Part shown: piece after piece, positions 1 to 5,480 of the stretch
How the letters are laid out: every line of letters begins with the position of its first letter
Numbering within the stretch: the first letter of the stretch is position 1
Assembly (NCBI GenBank): GCA_030146405.1
Contig: JASLBS010000062.1
Coordinates: 1-5,480 of the forward strand
From: Arthrobacter sp.
Lineage (GTDB): Bacteria > Actinomycetota > Actinomycetes > Actinomycetales > Micrococcaceae
DNA length: 5,480 nt
Direction: 5' to 3'
Notes under the pieces: generated by a model
Database searches by the model: none
The model's input: only the letters and a program-made list of their open reading frames with translations
What the model was told of the DNA's origin: nothing
Translations under genes and position numbers: made by a program

Positions 1-79
1 TGAACAGGACACCTACGCAGTACGCGATGACCAGCACGGCCAAGACAACCAGTAGCACAGAAGGGCGCCTCACCCTCAC
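1..79 (-). CDS. N-terminus of a membrane-anchored or secreted protein, cut by the window edge
   Basis: Only the first 26 codons are present, read from a GTG at 79-77 to the window edge. The peptide begins with a basic stretch (RVRRPS) followed by an unbroken hydrophobic run (VLLVVLAVLVIAYCVGVLF), which is the pattern of a signal anchor or Sec signal. The cysteine at residue 21 follows a tyrosine, so it is a poor lipobox and a lipoprotein is unlikely. An AAGGAG motif lies 13 bases before the GTG; this is slightly long spacing, and a second in-frame GTG at 73-71 is an alternative start. A good promoter lies at 144-172 in the same direction. The function cannot be told from this piece. Its position after two glycoside hydrolase genes hints at a surface or transport role, but that is only context. 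Confidence 0.5.
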   Translation of the reverse strand, partial: MRVRRPSVLLVVLAVLVIAYCVGVLF

Positions 80-143
80 ATCCCTGTGCTGGCTCCTTGA
101 AGCGGCATCGACAGCCGCATATGACCCCCAACCCGCCACCAAT

Positions 144-172
144 ATTAAAAACCGAGCTTAGAACGATGTGAA
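144..172 (-). promoter_or_regulatory. Sigma70-type promoter for the left-edge gene
   Basis: On the minus strand TTCACA (172-167, five of six bases of the -35 consensus) and TTTAAT (149-144, five of six bases of the -10 consensus) are separated by exactly 17 bases. Transcription would start near 137 and leave an untranslated leader of about 58 bases before the GTG at 79. This indicates that the left-edge gene has its own promoter rather than relying on read-through from the GH16 gene. Confidence 0.5.
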
Positions 173-260
173 AGGGTAAATCAGGCATTCGGCCTACAAC
201 ACTCAGCATCTTGCGGGAATGCTTAGCCTCAGGTGCCGCCAGTGGTTCTCACCTGCTACC

Positions 261-287
261 TCACTGTCCTCACTGTCCTCACTGTCC
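261..287. repeat. Three perfect 9-bp tandem repeats (TCACTGTCC)
   Basis: TCACTGTCC occurs three times head to tail (261-269, 270-278, 279-287), followed by a partial fourth unit starting TCAC at 288. The block lies about 90 bases upstream of the -35 box of the left-edge gene's promoter. It is not in a believable reading frame: the minus-strand frame reading EDS repeats is closed by a stop immediately upstream and has no start. It may be a variable-number tract or clustered regulator sites; the sequence does not decide. Confidence 0.7.
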
Positions 288-371
288 TCACATCACCTAG
301 ACATCAGTGCTTCAATTCGCTGGTCCGACACGTCATAGATGTGACCGCGTTCGATTGACTCCTTCGTCTCC

Positions 372-453
372 GGCTTCAGACCCCGACTACACCCTGAATT
401 ACGATGAGCCCGTTTCACTTCGCCCCGGGTACTTTTTTGAAAGGTCTGAAGCC
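372..453. repeat. 11-bp perfect inverted repeat with a 60-base spacer
   Basis: GGCTTCAGACC at 372-382 is the exact reverse complement of GGTCTGAAGCC at 443-453. The spacer holds an A/T run (ACTTTTTTGAAA). The arms could pair in the 3' untranslated RNA of the GH16 gene or be a split binding site. The long loop and lack of a following T-tract argue against an intrinsic terminator. Confidence 0.4.
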
Positions 454-518
454 AGCAGCCCTACGCCGTGAAAAGTATCAAGAGATGGCCAGGCCCGATC
501 CTACGTCGCTGTTCTGGG

Positions 519-1460
519 TCAGGCGCGTTGTTCGAACTTGATGAAGTCCACCACGAAGTAGGGGTCTACGTCGGCGCCCGCTGTATTGCGCGGCCAGGTG
601 GATTCGTCGACGGGTCCTGAGAGGTGTGAGCCCACGGTCATGACGATGGTGATGAAGAATGGTTGCTCGAAGGGCCATCCTTCGCTGGCCCGCAGGTCGG
701 TGGACTCCGCGACGTGGTAGACCTCGCCGTCGATCGCCCAGCTCAGGCGCCCGGGTTCCCACTCAAGGACGTGCTCTGCCCAGCGGTCGACCAATGGCTC
801 TCCGGACCATGTGCCGGACAGTGGTTCTCCACCGGAGTATCCGGGGCCGTGCACGGATCCGAAAGGCTGCCCGGAGCGGGCGACCGCGACTTCGGTGGCG
901 TCGATTTCACCACTGGCGGGCCAGCCGACGGCGTCGATGTCGGCACCGTAGAGGCATACGCCGACTCCCAGGCCGTGTCCGGGGCCGATCAGCTGCCGGG
1001 TAGTAAGCCGGCCGTAGGGCCCTACGGTCAGCTTGTCCTTGGTGGAGATCTGTCCGGCGATATAGGGGTAGCCATCTCGTGGGGTATTGCTGGCGTGCAG
1101 GACCAGGTTCCCTCCGCTGATCTCGACCATCGACGGGTCGTTGTGGTGCAACTCGCCGAGGTCCCGGTTACCGCCGTAGTCGGCAACACTCCAGACATTC
1201 TCGTCGAGGGAACCTGCGTCGAAGGTGTCCTCCCAGACCGTCTGCCACTCACCCGGGGTCGTCGGTGCTTCCCGGGCCGCTGGTTCATCAGGCGGGGTCG
1301 GAGTTCCTGCCGAGGAAGTGGGCGCTGATGGTGGAGCGGAAGGTGAACACGCCGCCATCAGACCAGCTACACCCAGCACACCCCCCAGTTGCAGTAATTG
1401 TCGCCTGTTCAACCGGCGTACGTTCTGGGATGGTTGGCCCTGCGGTTGTACGGGTAGCAC
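519..1460 (-). CDS. Tat-exported GH16 lipoprotein, laminarinase-lineage beta-glucanase
   Basis: Predicted surface endo-beta-glucanase of glycoside hydrolase family 16 (retaining mechanism), 313 residues from a GTG at 1460. Residues 18-24 (NRRQLLQ) form a twin-arginine motif, then a short hydrophobic core and a lipobox-like MAAC with Cys38 as the lipidated residue. A Ser/Pro/Thr-rich linker runs to about residue 70. The catalytic domain (about 71-313) shows GWPASGEIDATE with nucleophile Glu185, Asp187 and acid/base Glu190, then HGPGYSGG from His204, EWEPGRLSWAIDG (233-245) and PFFITIVMTVG (267-277). These match actinobacterial beta-1,3-glucanases. The segment before the catalytic motif reads GLGVGVCLYG where the family normally has a WPAFW-type sequence, so specificity is uncertain. 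The start is unresolved: the reading frame stays open to an ATG at 1652 inside the GH3 gene, but that extension translates the terminator hairpin. A TTG at 1412, giving MNRRQLLQLGG, is the main rival. Neither has a strong ribosome binding site. Confidence 0.87.
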   Translation of the reverse strand: MLPVQPQGQPSQNVRRLNRRQLLQLGGVLGVAGLMAACSPSAPPSAPTSSAGTPTPPDEPAAREAPTTPGEWQTVWEDTFDAGSLDENVWSVADYGGNRDLGELHHNDPSMVEISGGNLVLHASNTPRDGYPYIAGQISTKDKLTVGPYGRLTTRQLIGPGHGLGVGVCLYGADIDAVGWPASGEIDATEVAVARSGQPFGSVHGPGYSGGEPLSGTWSGEPLVDRWAEHVLEWEPGRLSWAIDGEVYHVAESTDLRASEGWPFEQPFFITIVMTVGSHLSGPVDESTWPRNTAGADVDPYFVVDFIKFEQRA

Positions 1461-1486
1461 GTCAAAAGTCCATCGTTCGTCATCAT
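1409..1486 (-). other. Possible 25-codon leader ORF overlapping the GH16 start
   Basis: A double ATG at 1486-1481 opens a frame of 25 codons (MMTNDGLLTCYPYNRRANHP...) whose TGA at 1411-1409 overlaps the alternative GH16 start TTG at 1412-1410 as TTGA. This geometry would suit translational coupling. No ribosome binding site precedes it, and the peptide resembles nothing I know. Chance is the more likely explanation. Confidence 0.15.
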
Positions 1487-1513
1487 TGCGATATGAGAAA
1501 AGAGGGTAAACGG

Positions 1514-1556
1514 CGACGGCCCGGTAGTGAGGGAATCCCTCGCTACCGGGCCGTCG
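1514..1556 (-). terminator. Hairpin terminator after the GH3 gene
   Basis: A stem of 20 pairs (1514-1533 with 1537-1556) has a three-base loop and a single mismatch (T1528 against G1542). On the minus strand it begins 8 bases after the GH3 stop codon and is followed by an interrupted T-rich run (GTTTACCCTCTTTTCTC). The + strand side has no T-tract, so it works for the GH3 transcript. It should reduce read-through into the GH16 gene, which may therefore be expressed at a lower level or from its own undetected start site. Confidence 0.8.
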
Positions 1557-1564
1557 ATCGTCGG

Positions 1565-4258
1565 TCAGCGTACCGTGATCTGGCCTGCCTGTCGGATGTC
1601 GTCGACCGAGGTGCCGACGTAGACGGGCACGGAACCCGTCGGGGTCACCCACCCCTTCGTCGTGGTGTCCCAGTACTGCAGTGCACGCTCATCAAGGTCG
1701 ATGGTGACCTTCGAACGGGCTCCGGGCTGCAGGGAGACACGGTCGAAACCAGCCAACTGCTTGGCAGGAGTGGGCACTGATGTCGGGAGCTTACCGACAT
1801 ACACCTGAACGACCTGCTCGCCTGCCACGGCACCGGTGTTGGTGACATCCACCGTGATGGAACCGGTCTTACCGGCAGCGGCGTTGGCCCTGGTGTTGAG
1901 GTCCTTCACCTTGAGCTTGGCGAAATCGAACGAGGTGTAGGACAGGCCGTGGCCGAACGGGAAGAGCGGCTTCTCACCCTGGGCCTGGTACCCGCGGTAC
2001 GCGACGAAAATATCCTCGTCGTAGGACACGACCGGGCTCTGCTGCTCGACGAAATCGAACGGAATCTCGATACCGAGATCAGCGACCTGCTGATCACTGG
2101 CGGGGAACGTGACCGGCAGCTTGCCGGAAGGGTTCACGTCCCCGAAGAGGACCTTCGCGACGCTGCGTCCCTGGCTCTGACCGGTGTACCAGGCCTCGAT
2201 GACGGCCGGGACCTCATCGAGCCATGGCATCGTGACAGGACCACTGGTTGCCAGGACGACGACGGTGTTGGGGTTGGCCACTGCCACAGCGGCGATGAGG
2301 CGATCCTGGTCTTGCGGCAGGCTCAGCGAACCACGATCGGCTGCCTCACCGGTGTAATCACGGGCCACGACCACCGCGACGTCCGAAGCTGCCGCGGCCG
2401 CGACGGCCTCGGTCATCTCCGGGGACAGGACATCAGCAGGCGGTGTCCAGCCGAAGCGCATCATGGCGCCGGGCTGGTCATTGAGACCGCCGTCGAACTG
2501 GTTCGGTGCGTCCGTCACGTACTCGATGCGGACATCGACTTCCTGGCCGGCGGTGAAAGCAACCTTGTGAGTCTGCGTACCGTACTCGATCGCCGCATCG
2601 CTCAGTACGAGCTCACCGTCCAGGAACAGCCGGGCGGTACCCAGGTGCGAGAGGGACAATTCGTAGGTCCCTGCCGCAGGAGCGGTGAGCGTTCCGGTCC
2701 ATTTGGCGGAGAGGGGAACACCGGCAAGCGGGAAGCCCAGCGCGGGGACCTGGGAGGTGTTGATCGCATCAGCGGAGAGGCCAGTGCGCAGGTTCACCTG
2801 ATCCTCGGCGCGGGCCAGGAACGCATTGCCACCGAAGTTGCCGGCACCTATCCGGTACTCGGCCTGGAGGCCGCTGAGCACCGAGCCCGGCACTGGTGCC
2901 GGACCGGGCAGCGTGTCACCGAGGGACACCGGGTCGGTGCCCGGTGCGTAAGTCACGGTGGAACCGGCGGCACGGTCGGTGATCCCATCGAGCACGGTGG
3001 TCAGCCGGGCCGGGTTCGGAACCGCGCCGCTACCACCGCCGTCGATGTAGTGGTCGGCATCCGAGCCGATGACCGCGACCGACTGTCCCGCGGTGTCCGT
3101 CAGCGGCAGCGCCGAGGCATCGTTTTTGAGCAGCACGATGGAGTCATCGGCGACGGCCTCCGCCACGGCGGCGTTCTTGTCCAGCACGGCCGCAGGAATC
3201 GCAGGCTCCGCCGGCTGTGGGTAGGTCAAGGAGCCCACCGGCGGGTTGTCGATGATTCCCAGAGCGAACATCGTGCGCAGCACCCGCTGGACGCCATCAG
3301 TGATACGGGCCTCGGGGACCCTGCCATCGAGCACCGCAGCCTCCAGGGCCGGACCGGAGAACTGGACCCCGGGTCCGGCGACGTCCAGGCCCGCGGCGTA
3401 GTCGTCGAAACTCTTCGCGGCGTCGAAGTCCGAGGACACGTACCCCTTGAAGCCGAGCTGCTCCTTGAGGATCTGGTTGAGGAGGATGTCATTGCCGCAC
3501 GCGTACTCGCCGAAGGCCTTGTTGAAGGAGCACATGATCGAGCCCGGCTGCCCCTGCTTCACGACCTTCTCCCAGGGACGCGTGTACGTCTCCTGCAACG
3601 CCCGCTCACTCACCTGGACATCGACGTGACCGCGCCGGGTCTCGAAGTTGTTGAGGTTGTAGTGCTTGACGATCGAGTGCACGTCCTTGCTCTGCTGACC
3701 CTGGACCTGCGCGGTCGCAGTGACCCCGTTGAGCAGCGGGTCCTCCCCGAACGCCTCCCACATACGCCCGTTATACGGCGTGGTGGTCAGATCCATGGTT
3801 GGCCCGGCAATACCGTTGTACCCGGTGGCCCGGGTCTCCTCACCGGCAACAGCCCCGTAAGCGAACGCAGCGTCACGGTCAAAAGTCGAAGCCAAAGCCA
3901 CACCGACAGGCAGGCCCGTCGTCGGCGTGGAACCCAAAGCCAGACCACAGCAGCCGTCCTTACCCCGGATCCCAGGAATACCGAACTCAGGAAGACCAGG
4001 GCCACCGGACTGCACCAACATCGCGACCTTCTGGGAAAGATTCAAACGCTCCACCAACGCAGAAGCACGCTGATCAGCAGTCAGACCCGTGTTCATCCAC
4101 GGCGAACCAGCCTGAGGATTTTTCGCCGCGGTCTTGGAGTTCTTGTCGGCAGGTGGTGCGGCGATGGCCGGGGCCACCCCCGTCGTTACGGTGACGACGG
4201 CGAGTACTGCAGCGGCGAGGACCGAGGACCGGCGTCGCGCGGAAAGGCGTGTGGGCAC
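1565..4258 (-). CDS. Secreted GH3 beta-glucosidase-type enzyme with PA14 domain
   Basis: Retaining exo-glycosidase of family GH3, 897 residues, expected to release terminal beta-linked sugars (glucose most likely) outside the cell. A Sec signal peptide has basic residues RLSARRR, a hydrophobic core and a probable cut after AIA at residue 33. The (beta/alpha)8 domain (about 55-340) includes GRMWEAFGEDP (164-174), KHY (198-200) and GYVSSDF with the nucleophile Asp277. The alpha/beta sandwich domain is split: part one (about 360-455) has GGGSGAV at 407, then a PA14 carbohydrate-binding insert (about 460-605), then part two (about 610-775) with TGEAADR, where Glu638 is the likely acid/base, and PFPFGHGLSYTSF. 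A Fn3-like domain (about 785-890) closes the protein; there is no sorting signal. The GTG start is supported by GGAG 8 bases upstream. Length and order fit PA14-containing GH3 enzymes. The exact substrate (glucan, gentiobiose-type, xyloside or glycosylated metabolite) cannot be read from sequence. Codon use at residues 47-139 differs from the rest. Confidence 0.95.
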   Translation of the reverse strand: MPTRLSARRRSSVLAAAVLAVVTVTTGVAPAIAAPPADKNSKTAAKNPQAGSPWMNTGLTADQRASALVERLNLSQKVAMLVQSGGPGLPEFGIPGIRGKDGCCGLALGSTPTTGLPVGVALASTFDRDAAFAYGAVAGEETRATGYNGIAGPTMDLTTTPYNGRMWEAFGEDPLLNGVTATAQVQGQQSKDVHSIVKHYNLNNFETRRGHVDVQVSERALQETYTRPWEKVVKQGQPGSIMCSFNKAFGEYACGNDILLNQILKEQLGFKGYVSSDFDAAKSFDDYAAGLDVAGPGVQFSGPALEAAVLDGRVPEARITDGVQRVLRTMFALGIIDNPPVGSLTYPQPAEPAIPAAVLDKNAAVAEAVADDSIVLLKNDASALPLTDTAGQSVAVIGSDADHYIDGGGSGAVPNPARLTTVLDGITDRAAGSTVTYAPGTDPVSLGDTLPGPAPVPGSVLSGLQAEYRIGAGNFGGNAFLARAEDQVNLRTGLSADAINTSQVPALGFPLAGVPLSAKWTGTLTAPAAGTYELSLSHLGTARLFLDGELVLSDAAIEYGTQTHKVAFTAGQEVDVRIEYVTDAPNQFDGGLNDQPGAMMRFGWTPPADVLSPEMTEAVAAAAASDVAVVVARDYTGEAADRGSLSLPQDQDRLIAAVAVANPNTVVVLATSGPVTMPWLDEVPAVIEAWYTGQSQGRSVAKVLFGDVNPSGKLPVTFPASDQQVADLGIEIPFDFVEQQSPVVSYDEDIFVAYRGYQAQGEKPLFPFGHGLSYTSFDFAKLKVKDLNTRANAAAGKTGSITVDVTNTGAVAGEQVVQVYVGKLPTSVPTPAKQLAGFDRVSLQPGARSKVTIDLDERALQYWDTTTKGWVTPTGSVPVYVGTSVDDIRQAGQITVR

Positions 4259-4266
4259 TGAGGAAG

Positions 4267-4270
4267 CTCC
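4267..4270 (-). promoter_or_regulatory. Ribosome binding site of the GH3 gene
   Basis: GGAG on the minus strand, inside CTTGGAGCTTCC, ends 8 bases before the GTG at 4258. It fixes the GTG as the start codon and gives the protein a complete Sec signal peptide. Confidence 0.7.
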
Positions 4271-4284
4271 AAGCTAAGTCACGG

Positions 4285-4290
4285 AATATA
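4285..4290 (-). promoter_or_regulatory. Probable -10 box of the GH3 promoter
   Basis: TATATT on the minus strand (five of six bases of the -10 consensus) lies 26 bases before the GTG start, which would leave a short leader containing the ribosome binding site. No good -35 sits at 16-18 bases: TTGGTG (4317-4312) is 21 bases away. A weak -35 fits a promoter that needs an activator. Confidence 0.4.
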
Positions 4291-4323
4291 AGACCCGACC
4301 TTCAGATGAATCACCAAGGCTCA

Positions 4324-4340
4324 CAGGAACCTTTCAGGAA
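4324..4340. promoter_or_regulatory. CAGGAA direct repeats upstream of the GH3 promoter
   Basis: CAGGAA occurs at 4324-4329 and 4335-4340, start to start 11 bases, which is about one helical turn. They lie 34 to 55 bases upstream of the presumed -10 box, where an activator would bind. In addition, AAGG and CCTT flank the first copy (4317-4320 and 4330-4333) as a weak palindrome. This is a candidate operator only; no regulator gene is in the window. Confidence 0.25.
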
Positions 4341-4409
4341 ATTCAGAGGCCAGGCACAGGGGAGGCGATCATTCACCTGCTACAGAGATTAGGGTCCCGC
4401 CCATCAAAC

Positions 4410-4530
4410 CTAGGCCCGTACAGCAATATTCAGGTAGCAGCCCCGTAGGAATAAAAAGGAATCCAAGTACTCTTCATACGCCAAGGTGTACTCATCGGCG
4501 TCGAATAGAGTAATTACCGCTGGGGGCTGT
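4410..4530 (-). other. AT-richer open stretch, possible gene remnant
   Basis: An open minus-strand frame ends at a TAG at 4412-4410. Its last 35 or so codons read like an ordinary acidic and hydrophobic protein (LFDADEYTLAYEEYLDSFLF), unlike the arginine- and proline-rich translations of nearby noise frames. Upstream the frame runs through the 59-bp repeats, and no start with a clear ribosome binding site is seen. The base composition is visibly more AT-rich than its surroundings. It may be the tail of a decayed gene or chance; I recognise no family. Confidence 0.2.
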
Positions 4531-4621
4531 GGGGCCTGACTAGAACACAAGAGTCCCCTCTGAGCCTGCCACCCCCTACTCACGGCATAAAGCACGATCC
4601 CACCCCGTCGAACGACACCTC

Positions 4622-4739
4622 CAACGCGATGAAAACCGTTGGGAGAGGCCGTCGCCTTCCAGCCCTCATGGGTACGCCGGCAACGCGATGAAAACCGTTG
4701 GGAAAGACCATCACCTCCCAGCCCGATCACGAACGGACA
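4622..4739. repeat. Two copies of a 59-bp tandem repeat with a palindromic core
   Basis: Unit one begins at 4622 and unit two at 4681. The first 23 bases (starting CAACGCGATGAAAACCG) are identical. The next 21 (to 4665 and 4724) differ at five positions, all transitions: four G to A and one T to C. The remaining 15 bases are unrelated. The core carries CAACG and CGTTG arms around CGATGAAAAC, so it can form a short hairpin or bind a dimeric protein. A degenerate third core, GATGAAAGCCG, is at 4748-4758. The unit length is not a multiple of three, so it is not a protein repeat. Confidence 0.75.
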
Positions 4740-4769
4740 GAAAGGATGATGAAAGCCGCTCACGCGGCG

Positions 4770-5480
4770 CTCTCACCACCTGAACGAAAGCCACGACCAA
4801 CCAACCAAGGCCGGGAACCAACCCCCACAGCCACCAGAGAGCCACCAGCGAGCCCCAGCGCAGACAGCTCCCAGCCACTCCCCCACCACCTGAGCCCGGT
4901 CATGCACCCCAGGCCACCAACAACGGGCCAACGACAACGGGGCCACCCACACAGCTACAGAACACTCCCACCGCACCAGACCACGGAACCGGGCTGAGGA
5001 GGCCAGGGGCAAATAAACGGACACCCTGGCGCCGGGCACCGGGGCCGACATCGAGGCCGGGGATCGAGGTCGAACGGCCGGGCCGAGGCGACGGGAACCA
5101 GACGGCAAGGCGCCGGAACAACCTGCCAGGACAGCTCACCACAAATTACCTCCCGACCCCCACCGGCCACACAAGAACCCACCCCACACACAGCCACACA
5201 GCACCCCACGAGTGCCGACCCGCGGGTTACCCCCTGCGCGCGTGTCGTACCCAACTGGCCCATCTCCTGACACCCACCAGCACCCAACCGCCGACACCCG
5301 GACCGAGGAACCGCACCGACGCCCGAGTCAAGAAGCTCGCCGGCACCCGCACAGCGACCACGAATCCAAGAACCGCCGACGAACACCAGCGGCCAGGCCC
5401 TGGAGGAACTGCACCAGGATCCACCAGAGCAGCACCACCGAAGGCAAACACAACAAACCCGCACCAAGGGCATGAAGGGG
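4770..5480. other. Long non-coding region almost free of T on the + strand
   Basis: About 700 bases rich in C and A with very little T: by hand count about 36 T in bases 4801-5480, and none in 4801-4860. Every stop codon contains both T and A, so such DNA stays open in most frames on both strands. The several open frames here (for example 4698-4997, 4955-5473, 5212-5475) are therefore expected by composition. Their translations are low-complexity proline, threonine and arginine rich, or cysteine, valine and glycine rich, without domains. I see no tRNA, CRISPR, insertion sequence or ordered repeat. The region could be the body of a structured or C-rich RNA, a rho-loading tract, or DNA under a strand-biased mutation process. 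Confidence 0.6.

Larger units (their letters stand above)
80..518. other. Intergenic region between the GH16 gene and the left-edge gene
   Basis: About 440 bases contain no convincing gene on either strand. They hold the promoter at 144-172, three 9-bp tandem repeats at 261-287, an 11-bp inverted repeat (372-382 with 443-453) and a second, 7-bp inverted repeat (TACTTTT at 430-436 with AAAAGTA at 471-477). No hairpin with a T-tract follows the GH16 stop codon at 519, so I see no intrinsic terminator for that gene. Factor-dependent termination or read-through is possible. Confidence 0.5.

Noticed and set aside
183..223. Small inverted repeats such as AGCAT(205-209)/ATGCT(219-223) and AGGC/GCCT as a terminator for the GH16 gene
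   Set aside because: Stems of four to six pairs without a following T-tract, about 300 bases from the stop codon, are expected by chance.
663..1328. 221-codon + strand open frame opposite the GH16 gene
   Set aside because: It is antisense to a well-supported catalytic domain and shows no motif of its own.
519..1652. Longer GH16 reading frame from the ATG at 1652
   Set aside because: It would overlap the GH3 gene by 88 bases and translate the terminator hairpin. The added residues are arginine-rich noise and would bury the Tat signal about 80 residues from the start.
1949..4261. 770-codon open frame on the + strand opposite the GH3 gene
   Set aside because: It is the antisense shadow of a GC-rich gene with strong codon bias. 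Its translation is arginine-, glycine- and histidine-rich without domains, while the minus strand encodes a complete GH3 protein.
4622..4739. Integron attC sites, suggested by the 59-base unit and the AAC/GTT ends
   Set aside because: The core sites do not match RYYYAAC and GTTRRRY exactly, there is no integrase, and no gene cassette lies between the copies.
4622..4758. CRISPR array
   Set aside because: There are only two clear repeat copies. Similarity extends 21 bases into the would-be spacer, the third copy is degenerate, and there are no cas genes in view.
4698..5475. Several 70 to 172-codon open frames on both strands
   Set aside because: Lack of T on one strand and A on the other removes stop codons in most frames. 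The frames overlap each other, lack ribosome binding sites and give low-complexity translations.

Overview
The window looks like chromosome of a high-GC Gram-positive bacterium (Actinobacteria). The signs are GC-rich coding DNA, a GTG start on the main gene, a Tat-type lipoprotein signal and the glucanase motif HGPGYSGG typical of actinobacterial GH16 enzymes. No genus can be assigned from the sequence alone. All supportable genes lie on the minus strand, so the region reads right to left.

Layout along transcription. 5480-4740 is a non-coding, extremely T-poor stretch of the + strand (about 36 T in bases 4801-5480 by hand count). 4739-4622 holds two diverged copies of a 59-bp tandem repeat. 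4610-4260 is an AT-richer intergenic stretch with the presumed promoter and upstream direct repeats of the large gene. 4258-1565 encodes a secreted glycoside hydrolase family 3 (GH3) beta-glucosidase-type enzyme with a PA14 insert and a C-terminal Fn3-like domain. A strong hairpin (1514-1556) follows its stop codon. 1460-519 encodes a Tat-exported GH16 lipoprotein of the laminarinase lineage. 518-80 is non-coding, with a 9-bp tandem repeat, an inverted repeat and a good sigma70-type promoter. 79-1 is the first 26 codons of a membrane-anchored or secreted protein cut by the window edge.

Working model (inference): the surface lipoprotein GH16 would cut a beta-glucan into oligosaccharides and the secreted GH3 enzyme would trim these to monosaccharides, giving a small beta-glucan utilisation locus. 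No transporter or regulator is visible inside the window. The GH16 protein lacks the usual WPAFW-type segment, so its substrate could differ from laminarin.

The least explained parts are the T-poor region at 4770-5480, the 59-bp repeat, and a block of odd codon use inside the 5' part of the GH3 gene. I do not see a defence system, mobile element, CRISPR array, tRNA or rRNA.
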